Source: Kitasatospora setae KM-6054 (GTDB lineage: Bacteria; Actinomycetota; Actinomycetes; Streptomycetales; Streptomycetaceae). From it: a stretch of DNA of 64,000 nucleotides. Below the pieces are notes generated by a model. That model did no database searches. It was not told where the DNA came from and saw only the letters and a list, made by a program, of their open reading frames with translations. Positions 19,226 through 27,812 of the stretch are shown piece after piece (the first letter of the stretch is position 1; each line of letters begins with the position of its first letter). The stretch is taken from assembly GCF_000269985.1 (NCBI RefSeq), contig NC_016109.1, forward strand, positions 3,844,001 through 3,908,000, read 5' to 3'. The translations under genes were made by a program, and so were the position numbers.

Positions 19226-20508
19226 GATCGGGCCTCCGGGGCAGGAAATGTGGTTGTTGCTGCGTGGGTGTCGCGGTCCCCGGCCGGAGCCTGCCCGGCG
19301 GGGAGCCGCAGAGTGAAGGTGGAACCCTGGCCCTCGACGCTCCACACCGACACGGTGCCGCGGTGCGAGGCGGCGACGTGCTTGACGATGGACAGGCCGA
19401 GGCCGGTGCCACCGGTGAGGCGGGAGCGGGCGGGGTCCACCCGGTAGAAGCGTTCGAAGATCCGCTCGCGGTCCTTCTCCGAGATGCCGATGCCCTGGTC
19501 GGTCACCGAGATCTCGATCAGCTCGCCGTCCGCCTCGCCCAGCGCGGCGGCGCTGGAGATCCGGCGGGTGGCGATGGCGACCCTGGTGCGCGGCGGGCTG
19601 TAGTTCACCGCGTTCTCCACCAGGTTGCCGAGCGCGGCGGCCAGTTGGCCGCGGTTGCCGACCAGGTACAGGCCGGCGGTGCCGCCCGCCGCGATGACGA
19701 TCTGCTTGGCGGCCGCGGTCTGCCGGCAGCGGTCGATCGCCTCGGCGATCAGCTCGTCCACCGCGACCGGCTCCGGGTCGACCTTGAGCTGGTCGTCCTG
19801 GACCCGGGACAGGTCGATGATCTCCTGCACCAGACTGGCCAGCCGGGTCGCCTCGACCTGCATCCGGCCGGCGAAGCGCTGCACCGCCTCCGGGTCGTCG
19901 GAGGCGTCCGCGACGGCCTCGGAGAGCAGCGAGAGCGCGCCGACCGGGGTCTTCAGCTCGTGCGAGACGTTCGCCACGAAGTCGCGCCGGATCGCCTCGA
20001 TCCGGCGGCGCTCGGTGCGGTCCTCGACCAGCACCAGCACCAGCCGGGAGCCCAGCGGGGCGACCCGGACCGAGACCGCCAGCGGCTCGGCGGTGCGCGC
20101 CGAGGCGCCCGGACGGGTCAGCTCCAGCTCGATCTGCCGGATCTCGCCGTCCCGCCGGGTGGAGCGGGCCAGCGCCAACATCTGGTCCACCGCCACCTTG
20201 CCGCCGCGGACCAGGCCCATCGCGTAGGCGGCGGAGGAGGCCTTGACCACCTCGTCGCCCTCGCCGAGCACGATCGCGCAGGAGCGCAGCACCGAGAGCA
20301 CGGTGTCCACGCCCGGGGGCAGGGCCGGCTCCTGCTCCAGCTCCGCCGGTGCGCTGCCCCTGCCGGTCCTGCCCGCCTTGCCGGTCCTGCCGCCGTTCCG
20401 GTCCCGCGCCTGCTCCCGCTCGCTCCAGCGGAAGGCGATGGAGGCGGTGAGGCCGACGCCGAGCCCGGCTATGGCGCAGGCAGCGGCGGCGGCCACGTTC
20501 ACGTCCAT
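19222..20508 (-). CDS. phoR: sensor histidine kinase PhoR
   Basis: 428 residues. One N-terminal transmembrane helix (MDVNVAAAAACAIAGLG...) and a short basic tail precede a PAS-like region (about 70-165). HisKA follows, with His183 in VSHELKTPVGAL. The ATPase has the N box LVENAVNYSPP, G1 DQGIGI and G2 GTGLGLSIVKH. It phosphorylates PhoP when phosphate is scarce and has essentially no extracellular sensor, typical of PhoR/SenX3, where PhoU and Pst supply the signal. The ATG at 20508 is preferred to upstream starts, since they extend into the PHO-box region. Co-transcribed with phoP. Confidence 0.92.
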   Translation of the reverse strand: MDVNVAAAAACAIAGLGVGLTASIAFRWSEREQARDRNGGRTGKAGRTGRGSAPAELEQEPALPPGVDTVLSVLRSCAIVLGEGDEVVKASSAAYAMGLVRGGKVAVDQMLALARSTRRDGEIRQIELELTRPGASARTAEPLAVSVRVAPLGSRLVLVLVEDRTERRRIEAIRRDFVANVSHELKTPVGALSLLSEAVADASDDPEAVQRFAGRMQVEATRLASLVQEIIDLSRVQDDQLKVDPEPVAVDELIAEAIDRCRQTAAAKQIVIAAGGTAGLYLVGNRGQLAAALGNLVENAVNYSPPRTRVAIATRRISSAAALGEADGELIEISVTDQGIGISEKDRERIFERFYRVDPARSRLTGGTGLGLSIVKHVAASHRGTVSVWSVEGQGSTFTLRLPAGQAPAGDRDTHAATTTFPAPEARS

Positions 20509-20582
20509 GCCTGTCAGCGTAAATGGTGTCCGGGCGCGCTCCGTAAGGGTGCGATCAAGGCATCGGCCTGACGTTGCCGAGA

Positions 20583-20615
20583 ATTCACCTTCACGCTCCC
20601 GCCGATTCACCGCAG
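20583..20615. promoter_or_regulatory. candidate PHO box (PhoP binding site)
   Basis: Three consecutive 11-nt units read ATTCACCTTCA, CGCTCCCGCCG and ATTCACCGCAG. TTCACC recurs exactly 22 bases apart (20584 and 20606), with a degenerate unit between. PhoP boxes in Streptomyces are 11-nt direct repeats with a conserved TTCA core. The site lies between phoR and phoU and could control both. Confidence 0.6.
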
Positions 20616-20795
20616 AGGCCGTGGGAGGTCGCCCGAACGGCTCAGTCTGGGCCGGGCAAGCCCGTGTGGGCGGTGACGCGGCTACCATTCGCGCCACCAG
20701 CAGCGGCCGCCCGCACCCTCCGCCCTCCCGGCGGACCGGGTCCGGGGCGTCCGGTCGGCACCGCCACCGACACCGGTACTGGAGGAGAAGAGCGC

Positions 20796-21470
20796 ATGCG
20801 CGACGCGTACCACGAGGAACTCGACTCGATCAGCGACAGCCTGGTCGAGATGGCCCGCCTGGTCGGCTCCGCGATGGGACGGGCCACCACCGCCCTGCTG
20901 GACGCCGACCTGGCCCTGGCGGAGAGCGTGATCGCCGCCGACGAGAAGATCAACGGCCTGCACCACGACCTGGAGAACCGGGCCATCGACCTGCTGGCCC
21001 GCCAGCAGCCGGTCGCCACCGACCTGCGGATCGTGGTCACCTCGCTGCGGATGAGCGCCGACCTGGAGCGCTGCGGCGACCTGGCCCGGCACGTCGCCAA
21101 GGTCGCGCGGCTGCGCTACCCGGAGACCGCCGTCCCGAACGACCTGCACCCGATCGTGCTGGAGATGGGGCAGCTCGCCCAGCGCCTGGTCGCCAAGGCC
21201 GGCCTGGTGATCGCCACCAAGGACGTCGACAAGGCGCTGGAGCTGGAGGCGGACGACGACGCCATCGACGCCCTGCACCGCGAGCTGTTCTCGCACCTGC
21301 TGGACGACCGCTGGCACCACGGCATCGAGACCGCGGTGGACGTCACCCTGGTCGGCCGCTACTACGAGCGCTTCGCCGACCACGCGGTCTCGGTCGCCAA
21401 GCGCGTGGTGTACCTGGTCACCGGCGAGCACGTGGCCGACTTCGTGGCGACCGCGGAGTCGGCCGAGTAG
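20796..21470 (+). CDS. phoU: phosphate signalling protein PhoU
   Basis: 224 residues, all-helical, two three-helix PhoU repeats (MRDAYHEELDSISDSLVEMARLV... ADLERCGDLARHVAKVARL and the second GRYYERFADHAVSVAKRVVYLVTG). The metal-binding E(R)xxD patterns (LERCGD and YERFAD) are intact. PhoU links the Pst transporter to PhoR and represses the Pho regulon in high phosphate. ATG at 20796 with GGAGGAG upstream; longer starts run into the PHO box. It is divergent from phoR. Confidence 0.93.
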   Translation: MRDAYHEELDSISDSLVEMARLVGSAMGRATTALLDADLALAESVIAADEKINGLHHDLENRAIDLLARQQPVATDLRIVVTSLRMSADLERCGDLARHVAKVARLRYPETAVPNDLHPIVLEMGQLAQRLVAKAGLVIATKDVDKALELEADDDAIDALHRELFSHLLDDRWHHGIETAVDVTLVGRYYERFADHAVSVAKRVVYLVTGEHVADFVATAESAE

Positions 21471-21665
21471 GCGGCCGAGCAGACGGCCGACCGGTCGACG
21501 GAACGGCCGGCGGAGGTGGCCGGCGGAGGGCTCCAAGGGGCGCACGGCGCGTCAACCGGCAGCCCCCGCGCGCCCGTTGACGCACCGTCGACCGCCGGGT
21601 TTCACTCGGAGGAACGGGGTGGCTCCTCCGGGCTGCCCGGCTCCGCCCGGACGAGAGGCAGCGCG

Positions 21666-21848
21666 ATGAAGACGACCGCCGGCACCCCGACCACTCCCCC
21701 GCCCGGCCCGGCCGCGCCGACCGCGGTGCGGCTGCTGCCCGTTCTCGCGGCGGGCTGCGGCTGCAGCCCGGGCTGCGGGTGCGGCTGCCAGTCGGGCGCG
21801 CCCTGCCAGTGCGGCGGCGTGACCGGGGGCTGCTGCGGCGGGCACTGA
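21666..21848 (+). CDS. 60-aa cysteine-rich, metallothionein-like protein
   Basis: A 60-residue protein with a plain Pro/Thr/Ala N-terminal half and a C-terminal half containing nine cysteines at 31, 33, 37, 39, 41, 47, 49, 56 and 57 (CGC, CGCGC, CQC and CC motifs) plus a terminal His. This spacing suggests metal binding (metallothionein-like) or an Fe-S/zinc knot. AGAGG lies seven bases before the ATG at 21666. It follows phoU by about 195 bp, with a strong terminator downstream. A modified-peptide precursor is possible, but there is no modifying enzyme nearby. No family is recognised. Confidence 0.7.
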   Translation: MKTTAGTPTTPPPGPAAPTAVRLLPVLAAGCGCSPGCGCGCQSGAPCQCGGVTGGCCGGH

Positions 21849-21930
21849 CAGCGCGCCGCCCGGCCCGCGTACGCCCCGGCGGCCCCGGGCGCCCCGCGTG
21901 CCTCGCACTCTCCGCACTCTGCGCACGACC

Positions 21931-21971
21931 GGACGGCCGGGCGCCCCTCCCGCAGGGGTGCCCGGCCGTCC
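21931..21971. terminator. bidirectional hairpin terminator
   Basis: An 18-bp stem (GGACGGCCGGGCGCCCCT with AGGGGTGCCCGGCCGTCC, one G-T wobble) and a 5-nt loop lie between the convergent cysteine-rich gene and LPMO gene. Confidence 0.88.
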
Positions 21972-21986
21972 GCGCGCGTGCCGGCG

Positions 21987-22577
21987 TCAGGAGAAGTTGA
22001 CGTCCATGCACTGGTAGAAGGCGTTGCCGGTGTCCGCGATGTCCCAGACCGCCAGGATCACCTGGTGGCCGGTCAGGCCGGTCGGCAGGGTCGCGGTGTG
22101 GCTGAGCGTGGCGGGGGGCTGCTTGCCGCCCAACGAGACGGTCAGGAACGGGGTCGGGTTCAGGTTCGACCTGGTGATCTTGGTGGTGGCGTCGTAGCCC
22201 GGCTTCGTGATGAAGTACCGGAACGAGGTGGTGGCGTGCCGCGCCTCGATGCTCCAGGTCAGCGTCAGCTGCTGCCCGGCGGTCACCTTGGTGGCCGGCC
22301 AGGCCCCGGCGCGCGGGTTGTCGAGCGGCGCCCAGCGGGCGTCGCCGCCGGCGCACAGCGTGCCGTCGGCCGGGCCGCGGGTCGGGAAGCCCTTCGGGCC
22401 CTCGACGCTCTGCGGCTCCCACTGGATGTCGCCGCAGTTCTTGACCACGCCGGCCCCGCACAGCCCCGCCCGGCTGGGCGGCGTCGTGATGTACCCGTGC
22501 GAGCTGGCCGGGATGGCGGTCGCCAGGACCGCCGAGGCGGCGGCGAAGCCGACCGCCAGGATGTTGCGCTTGCGCAT
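21987..22577 (-). CDS. secreted lytic polysaccharide monooxygenase (AA10)
   Basis: 196 residues. The signal peptide (RKRNILAVGFAAASAVLA) is cut before His27, which becomes the N-terminal copper ligand of the mature enzyme (HGYITTPPSR). The second histidine-brace ligand is His114 (IEARHATTSF). The aromatic/axial region near the end (GNAFYQCMDVNF) and the four cysteines match AA10 chitin- or cellulose-active LPMOs. There is no extra binding module. It oxidatively cleaves crystalline polysaccharide; substrate preference (chitin likely) cannot be read directly. A DasR-like site lies upstream of it. Confidence 0.93.
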   Translation of the reverse strand: MRKRNILAVGFAAASAVLATAIPASSHGYITTPPSRAGLCGAGVVKNCGDIQWEPQSVEGPKGFPTRGPADGTLCAGGDARWAPLDNPRAGAWPATKVTAGQQLTLTWSIEARHATTSFRYFITKPGYDATTKITRSNLNPTPFLTVSLGGKQPPATLSHTATLPTGLTGHQVILAVWDIADTGNAFYQCMDVNFS

Positions 22578-22708
22578 GGTGCTCCTCCGTGGGGGTGGAT
22601 GGAGTACACGAGCGCGGGCACGCGGATGGGGCCGCGTGGGGGGCGACCAAGATTGTCATGCCCGCGTCGACAGTGCTCCCACGCTAGAAGCCACCGCCGC
22701 CCGGCGTC

Positions 22709-22739
22709 AATGGTCTGAACCATTCTTACCCCTGAACCA
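22709..22739 (-). promoter_or_regulatory. candidate DasR-type operator upstream of LPMO gene
   Basis: AATGGTCTGAACCATT (22709-22724) is a near-perfect palindrome close to the DasR-responsive consensus built around TGGTCTAGACCA. CTGAACCA recurs at 22732-22739, 17 bases on, echoing the paired repeats in Streptomyces chitinase promoters. It lies about 130 bp upstream of the LPMO start. Confidence 0.55.
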
Positions 22740-22804
22740 ACCTTTGCCACCCGTGAGTTGACACTCCGTCCGACCGGCGGCGCCATCCGCGGCGGAGAAC
22801 GGAA

Positions 22805-22847
22805 CAGCCCCCTGGGCCGGGGCGTCGTTGCGCCGGGCAGGGGGCTG
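22805..22847 (-). terminator. hairpin terminator after gpmA
   Basis: Inverted arms CAGCCCCCTG and CAGGGGGCTG with a GC-rich loop lie 26 bp after the gpmA stop on the minus strand. Confidence 0.7.
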
Positions 22848-22872
22848 AGAGGTGGGTGAGGGCGTGCGGGTG

Positions 22873-23631
22873 CTACTTCTTGCCCTGGTTCTTCACGGCC
22901 TCGATGGCGGCCGCGGCGGCGTCGGGGTCGAGGTAGCGGCCGCCGGCGGCGAGCGGCTTGAAGTCGGCGTCGAGCTCGTAGACGAGCGGGATGCCGGTGG
23001 GGATGTTGAGGCCGGCGATGGCCTCGTCGGAGATGCCGTCCAGGTGCTTGACCAGGGCGCGCAGGCTGTTGCCGTGGGCGGTGACCAGGACGGTGTTGCC
23101 CGCCGCGAGGTCCGGCACGATGGCGTCGTACCAGTACGGGAGCATCCGCTCGACGACGTCCTTGAGGCACTCGGTGTTCGGGCGCAGCTCGGACGGGATC
23201 TCGGCGTAGCGGGCGTCGCCGGCCTGCGAGTACTCGGCGTCGTCGGCCAGGGCCGGCGGCGGGGTGTCGTAGGAGCGGCGCCAGAGCTGGAACTGCTCCT
23301 CGCCGAACTCGGCGAGGGTCTGGGCCTTGTCCTTGCCCTGGAGGGCGCCGTAGTGGCGCTCGTTCAGGCGCCAGCTGCGGCGGACCGGGATCCAGTGCCG
23401 GTCGGCCTTGTCGAGGGCGATCTGCGAGGTGCGGATCGCGCGGCGCAGCAGCGAGGTGTGCAGCACGTCCGGCAGCAGGCCCTCGGCCAGCAGGAGTTCG
23501 CCGCCGCGGGCGGCCTCCTTCTCGCCCTTCTCGTTGAGGTCGACGTCGACCCAACCGGTGAACAGGTTCTTCTGGTTCCACTGGCTCTCGCCGTGGCGGA
23601 GCAGGATCAAGCGATAGGTCGTGTCAGCCAT
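22873..23631 (-). CDS. gpmA: 2,3-bisphosphoglycerate-dependent phosphoglycerate mutase
   Basis: 252 residues. The catalytic motif [10 protein letters not shown] has His13; a second active-site region is [17 protein letters not shown]; the family insert RSYDTPPP and the substrate-binding [11 protein letters not shown] are present. It interconverts 3- and 2-phosphoglycerate in glycolysis. The ATG at 23631 ([11 protein letters not shown]) matches the usual family start; the upstream extension is unlikely. Monocistronic, with its own terminator. It is divergent from an MFS exporter gene. Confidence 0.95.
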   Translation of the reverse strand: MADTTYRLILLRHGESQWNQKNLFTGWVDVDLNEKGEKEAARGGELLLAEGLLPDVLHTSLLRRAIRTSQIALDKADRHWIPVRRSWRLNERHYGALQGKDKAQTLAEFGEEQFQLWRRSYDTPPPALADDAEYSQAGDARYAEIPSELRPNTECLKDVVERMLPYWYDAIVPDLAAGNTVLVTAHGNSLRALVKHLDGISDEAIAGLNIPTGIPLVYELDADFKPLAAGGRYLDPDAAAAAIEAVKNQGKK

Positions 23632-23792
23632 GGGGCCAAGCCTAGTGGAGGGGTTCATCCGATCGCTTGGCCGTCCCTTTCGCATGTAATGTTCGCTCAT
23701 CGGTTTCGACTCTTACCGTTCCACCCGCCCCGCGGGCGGCCGCCCCACCCTGCCCGCGGCCGCCGGACCGGGCCGTACCACCCGGAGCCCCC

Positions 23793-25094
23793 ATGCCCCC
23801 GCTCGCCCGTCTGACCGCCGAAGCACGCCGAGCGGGCGGCGGGCTGCCCCGCCAGTTCTGGTGGCTGTGGACGTCCACCCTGGTGAACCGCCTCGGCGGC
23901 TTCGTCGTCACCTTCCTGGCGATGTACCTGACCCAGCAGCGCGGCTACTCCGCGGCGTACGCGGGCTTGGTCGCCTCGCTGTTCGGGCTCGGCTCGGCGG
24001 TGGCCGCGGTCGGCGCGGGCGTGCTGACCGACCGGCTGGGGCGGCGGCCGACGCTGCTGGCGGCGCAGCTGTCCACGGCGCTGTTCACCGCGCTGCTCGG
24101 GTTCGCCGACGGGCCGGCGGCGATCGCCGCAGTGGCGTTCCTGGTCGGCCTGGCGAGCAACGCGTCCCGTCCGGCGGTGAGCGCGATGATCGCCGACCTG
24201 GTGCCGGCCGCCGACCGGGTGCGGGCGTACGCGCTGAACTACTGGGCGATCAACATCGGCTTCGGCGCGTCCGCCGCGGTGGCCGGGCTGATCGCCGTGC
24301 ACGGCTACCTGACGCTGTTCCTGTTGGACGCGGCGACCACGCTGCTCTGCGCGGTGGTGGTGTTCGTGAAGGTCCCGGAGACCCGGCCGGACGCCGCCCC
24401 GGACGCCGCCCCGGCGGCCGCCGCCGGGCGGGAGCCGCGGGTCGGGCTGGGCACGGTGTTCCGGGACGGGCCGTTCATGGCCGTGGTCGCGGTGAACCTG
24501 CTGCTGGCGCTGGTCGTCCAGCAGGGCTCCACCACGCTGCCGGTGGACATGGGCGCGCACGGGCTCTCGACCACCGAGTTCGGCCTGGTGATCAGCCTGA
24601 ACGGGGCGCTGATCGTGCTGCTGCAGCTCCCGCTGACCCGGCTGATGGAGAACCGCGACCGCACCGCCCTGCTGGTGGCCGGCGCGCTGCTGACCGGCTG
24701 GGGCTTCGGCCTGACCGCGCTGGCCGGCTCGTCCGCCGCGCTGTACGCGCTGGCGGTCGCGGTCTGGACGGTCGGCGAGATCGTCACCGCGCCGACCATG
24801 ATGGCGCTGGTCGCCGAGCACTCCCCCGCCCGGGCCCGCGGCCGCTACCAGGGGGTCTACTCGCTCTCCTGGTCGCTGGCCTCGTTCGCCGGCCCGCTCG
24901 GCGGCGGCCTGCTGCTGCAGTACGCGGGCAGCTGGGCGCTGTGGGGCGGCTGCGCGGCGGCGGGCACGCTGGCCGCGGCCGCCTTCGTCCGGATCGGCCG
25001 CCGCCCGGCCCGCCCGGAGCCGGTCCCGGCGGTCCCGGCGGGGTCGGCCGGGTCGGCGGCGGCCGTCCGGGCGGCGGAGGGGATCGCGGGCTAG
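23793..25094 (+). CDS. MFS transporter
   Basis: 433 residues, twelve predicted membrane helices. The inter-helix signature GVLTDRLGRRPTLL (motif A) follows helix 2, and TLVNRLGGFVVTFLAMYLTQQRGYS forms helix 1. It belongs to the drug:H+ antiporter-like major facilitator group; the exported compound is unknown. ATG at 23793 with GGAG upstream; earlier starts give a proline-rich leader. A charged loop of Pro/Ala repeats separates the two halves. No regulator is adjacent. Confidence 0.9.
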   Translation: MPPLARLTAEARRAGGGLPRQFWWLWTSTLVNRLGGFVVTFLAMYLTQQRGYSAAYAGLVASLFGLGSAVAAVGAGVLTDRLGRRPTLLAAQLSTALFTALLGFADGPAAIAAVAFLVGLASNASRPAVSAMIADLVPAADRVRAYALNYWAINIGFGASAAVAGLIAVHGYLTLFLLDAATTLLCAVVVFVKVPETRPDAAPDAAPAAAAGREPRVGLGTVFRDGPFMAVVAVNLLLALVVQQGSTTLPVDMGAHGLSTTEFGLVISLNGALIVLLQLPLTRLMENRDRTALLVAGALLTGWGFGLTALAGSSAALYALAVAVWTVGEIVTAPTMMALVAEHSPARARGRYQGVYSLSWSLASFAGPLGGGLLLQYAGSWALWGGCAAAGTLAAAAFVRIGRRPARPEPVPAVPAGSAGSAAAVRAAEGIAG

Positions 25095-25127
25095 CGGTGC
25101 GGGGCGCGACGCACGGCGCGGGGCCGG

Positions 25128-25625
25128 TCAGCCCGCGCCGCCGCCGACCTCGCTCTGCCGCAGCCGGACCCAGGAGTCGTGGTCGTCCTCCAGGATCGCC
25201 TGGTACTCGTCGATCAGCGGCGCCAGCCGGGAGGGCTCCGGCACCGCGTCGCCGGCCTCGGCCCTGAGCAGGCCGAGTCGGCGGCGCAGCGAGGTCAGCC
25301 GGTGCACGGTGTCGGAGCGCTGGATCCACAGCGTGCGGTAGCCGAAGAACGCGGCCCAGGCCGCGAGCACGGTCACCAGCGCGCCGGCGACCAGGGCGGC
25401 GTCCGCCAGCCGGTCGGCGGCGGGTTCGCCGACCTTCAGTCCGAGCAGCACGGTGACCAGCGCGGACAGGCTGACGGTGGCCAGTTGCAGGGTGAGCGCG
25501 CGGCGCCGGTCCCAGTCGCGGCGGCGGCGGCGCTCCTTCAGCTCGGCCGCGAGCTCGGTCTCCAGCCAGGCCGACTTCCGCTGCGCGGCGGCGGATTCGG
25601 CGGATCCGCGGTGTTCGGTGTCCAT
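25128..25625 (-). CDS. SLATT/DUF4231-like two-helix membrane protein
   Basis: 165 residues. A basic helical start (WLETELAAELKERRRRRDWDRRRAL) is followed by two adjacent transmembrane helices (LQLATVSLSALVTVLLGLKV and ALVAGALVTVLAAWAAFFGY) and a helical C-terminal tail with LTSLRRRLGLLRAEAG and EYQAILEDDHDSWVRLR. This organisation fits the SLATT/DUF4231 proteins, proposed membrane effectors or scaffolds. No partner nucleotide-cyclase or NUDIX gene is adjacent, so a defence role is not supported here. ATG at 25625 with GGGAGG upstream. Confidence 0.65.
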   Translation of the reverse strand: MDTEHRGSAESAAAQRKSAWLETELAAELKERRRRRDWDRRRALTLQLATVSLSALVTVLLGLKVGEPAADRLADAALVAGALVTVLAAWAAFFGYRTLWIQRSDTVHRLTSLRRRLGLLRAEAGDAVPEPSRLAPLIDEYQAILEDDHDSWVRLRQSEVGGGAG

Positions 25626-25656
25626 GGTTCCCTCCCCGGCCGGGAGGATACCGGGC

Positions 25657-26196
25657 TCAGCCCGCGGCGGGAGGGGTTCCGGGCGTGGTCCCGGGCGGGG
25701 TCTCGCTCACCAGGTGCGCGAACGCGGCCAGGTTGCGGGTCGACTCGCCGCGCTTGGTCCGCCACTCCCACTCGCGGCGGATCGCGGTCGCGAAGCCCAG
25801 CTCCAGCAGGGTGTCGAACGGCTCGTCCGCGTTCTCCAGCACGCTGCCCAGCAGCCGGTCCACCGCTCCCGGCGTCAGCGCCTCCAGCGGCAGCCGCCCG
25901 GCCAGGTAGACGTCGCCGAGCCGGTCCACCGCGTACGCGACCCCGAACATCCGGGTGTTGCGCTCCAGCAGCCAGCGGTGGAACGCCTCGTGGTTCTCGT
26001 CCGGCCGCCGGATCACGAACGCGTTCACCGACAGCGTGTGGTCGCCCACCCGCAGCGCGCACGCCGTGGAGAGCTTCCGCGTGCCGGGCAGCGCGGCCAC
26101 CAGGGTGTACGGGTCGGCGGCGGCCGGCTCCCAGGCCACGCCGGCCTCGTCGAGCGCGGCGCGCAGCAGGGTCAGAGCGTCGTCCTTGGCGGCCAT
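25657..26196 (-). CDS. YbjN domain-containing protein
   Basis: 179 residues. The region TLVAALPGTRKLSTACALRVGDHTLSVNAFVIRRPDENHEAFHRWLLERN matches the actinobacterial YbjN family, a type III-secretion-chaperone-like fold. In actinomycetes the gene is conserved next to mshA, as here (73 bp upstream of its stop, same strand). The molecular role is unknown. Confidence 0.85.
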   Translation of the reverse strand: MAAKDDALTLLRAALDEAGVAWEPAAADPYTLVAALPGTRKLSTACALRVGDHTLSVNAFVIRRPDENHEAFHRWLLERNTRMFGVAYAVDRLGDVYLAGRLPLEALTPGAVDRLLGSVLENADEPFDTLLELGFATAIRREWEWRTKRGESTRNLAAFAHLVSETPPGTTPGTPPAAG

Positions 26197-26269
26197 GCCC
26201 CCACGCTAGCCCCTCCGGGGCGGGCGGGGGCGGTGAGCAACCCGACACCGGGACGGGGCGGGCGGGGGC

Positions 26270-27628
26270 TCAGGCGCGGATGGCGGCCATCGCCCCCCGG
26301 TAGACCTCCGCGGTGGCGCCGGCCGCGGTGAGCCAGCCGAAGGCGGCGGCGTGGGCGGCGGCGGCGGCGCCGCGGACGGGGGTGAGGGCGGGGTCGGCGA
26401 CGTAGGGGTGGAGGGCGCGGGCCCAGGCGTCCGGGTCGTGGCCGGGGACGAGGGTGCCGGTGCGGCCGTCCCGGACGGCGACCGGGAGGCCGCCGACGGC
26501 GGCGGCGACCACGGGGGTGCCGCAGGCCTGGGCCTCCAGGGCGACCAGGCCGAAGGACTCGCTGTGCGAGGGCATCACCAGGGCGGTGGCGGCGCGGTAC
26601 CAGTCGGCGAGGCTGCGCTGGTCGACCGGCGGGTGGAAGCGGACCACGTCGCCGATGCCGAGCTGGGCGGCGAGCTTGTGCAGGCTCTCGGGCCGGGCCA
26701 GGCCGGTGCCGGACGGGCCGCCGACGATCGGGACGACGAGCCGCTCGCGCAGCCCGGGGTGCCGGTCGAGCAGCCGGGCGACGGCCTTGAGCAGGACGTC
26801 CGGCGCCTTGAGGGGCTGTATCCGGCCGGCGAACAGCAGCACCGCGGCGTCCTGCGGGAGGCCGAGGCGGGCGCGGGCGGCGGCCCGGCTGTCGGGACGG
26901 AAGACGTCGAGGTTGACGCCGGGGTGGACGACGGCCAGCTGGTCGGGGCGGGCCGCGTAGTGGTGGGCCAGCTCGGCGGCCTCCTCCGCGGTGTTGGCGA
27001 TCAGCCGGTCGGCGGCGCCGACCACCTGGGTCTCGCCGATCACCCGGGCGGCGGGCTCGGGGGTGTCGCCCTCGGCCAGGGCGGCGTTCTTGACCTTGGC
27101 CATGGTGTGCATGGTGTGCACCAGCGGGACGCCCCAGCGCTCGGCGGCCAGCCAGCCGACCTGGCCGGACAGCCAGTAGTGCGAGTGCACCAGGTCGTAG
27201 TAGCCGGGGCGGTGGCCGGCCTCGGTGCGCAGCACGCCGTGCGTGAAGGCGCACAGCTGGGCGGGCAGGTCCTCCTTGAGCAGGCCCTCGTACGGGCCGG
27301 CGGTGACGTGCCGGACGAGGACGCCGGGGGCGAGCTCGACGGTGGGGGCGTCGTCCGAGCTGACGGCGCGGGTGAAGACCTCGACCTCGATGTCCAGGTC
27401 GGCGAGGCGCTTGGCCAGCTCCACGATGTACACGTTCATGCCGCCGGCGTCGCCGGTGCCGGGCTGGTGCAGCGGCGAGGTGTGGACGCTCAGCATCGCG
27501 ATCCGGCGCGGTCGGCGGCCGGGCCCGGGGGGCGGCGGGGACAGCGGTGCGGGAGCGGCGGGAAGGGCCGTGGCGGCCGCGGCCCGGCGCGACTCCCGGC
27601 GGGGCGTGCGGACGAGGTGCTGGGTCAC
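26270..27628 (-). CDS. mshA: D-inositol-3-phosphate glycosyltransferase MshA
   Basis: 452 residues, GT-B fold. MshA joins GlcNAc from UDP-GlcNAc to inositol-3-phosphate, the first step of mycothiol synthesis. The N-terminal domain has [20 protein letters not shown] and the loop [12 protein letters not shown]; the C-terminal domain has [18 protein letters not shown] and the nucleotide-sugar motif [21 protein letters not shown] at 27628 with GGGAGG upstream gives a 50-residue disordered head. Mycothiol implies a cellular pool of inositol phosphate, which could also feed the cyclitol-like pathway on the mobile element (inference). Confidence 0.94.
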   Translation of the reverse strand: MTQHLVRTPRRESRRAAAATALPAAPAPLSPPPPGPGRRPRRIAMLSVHTSPLHQPGTGDAGGMNVYIVELAKRLADLDIEVEVFTRAVSSDDAPTVELAPGVLVRHVTAGPYEGLLKEDLPAQLCAFTHGVLRTEAGHRPGYYDLVHSHYWLSGQVGWLAAERWGVPLVHTMHTMAKVKNAALAEGDTPEPAARVIGETQVVGAADRLIANTAEEAAELAHHYAARPDQLAVVHPGVNLDVFRPDSRAAARARLGLPQDAAVLLFAGRIQPLKAPDVLLKAVARLLDRHPGLRERLVVPIVGGPSGTGLARPESLHKLAAQLGIGDVVRFHPPVDQRSLADWYRAATALVMPSHSESFGLVALEAQACGTPVVAAAVGGLPVAVRDGRTGTLVPGHDPDAWARALHPYVADPALTPVRGAAAAAHAAAFGWLTAAGATAEVYRGAMAAIRA

Positions 27629-27812
27629 CTGCGGATGCCTCCCTGGGTGCCGGCCGTCCGGTGGTTCCGGTCTGGTCCGTTCGCGCCGCCGCCCGCGGCC
27701 GGCGGCTGCGGGCGGATGGCGTCAGGGAGGGGAACGGAACAGGAGCTTCCCTCTATTCCCGGTCGAGGGCGGCGGCATGGGGGCCATGTCCGGCTGCGTA
27801 CGCTTGGTGACC

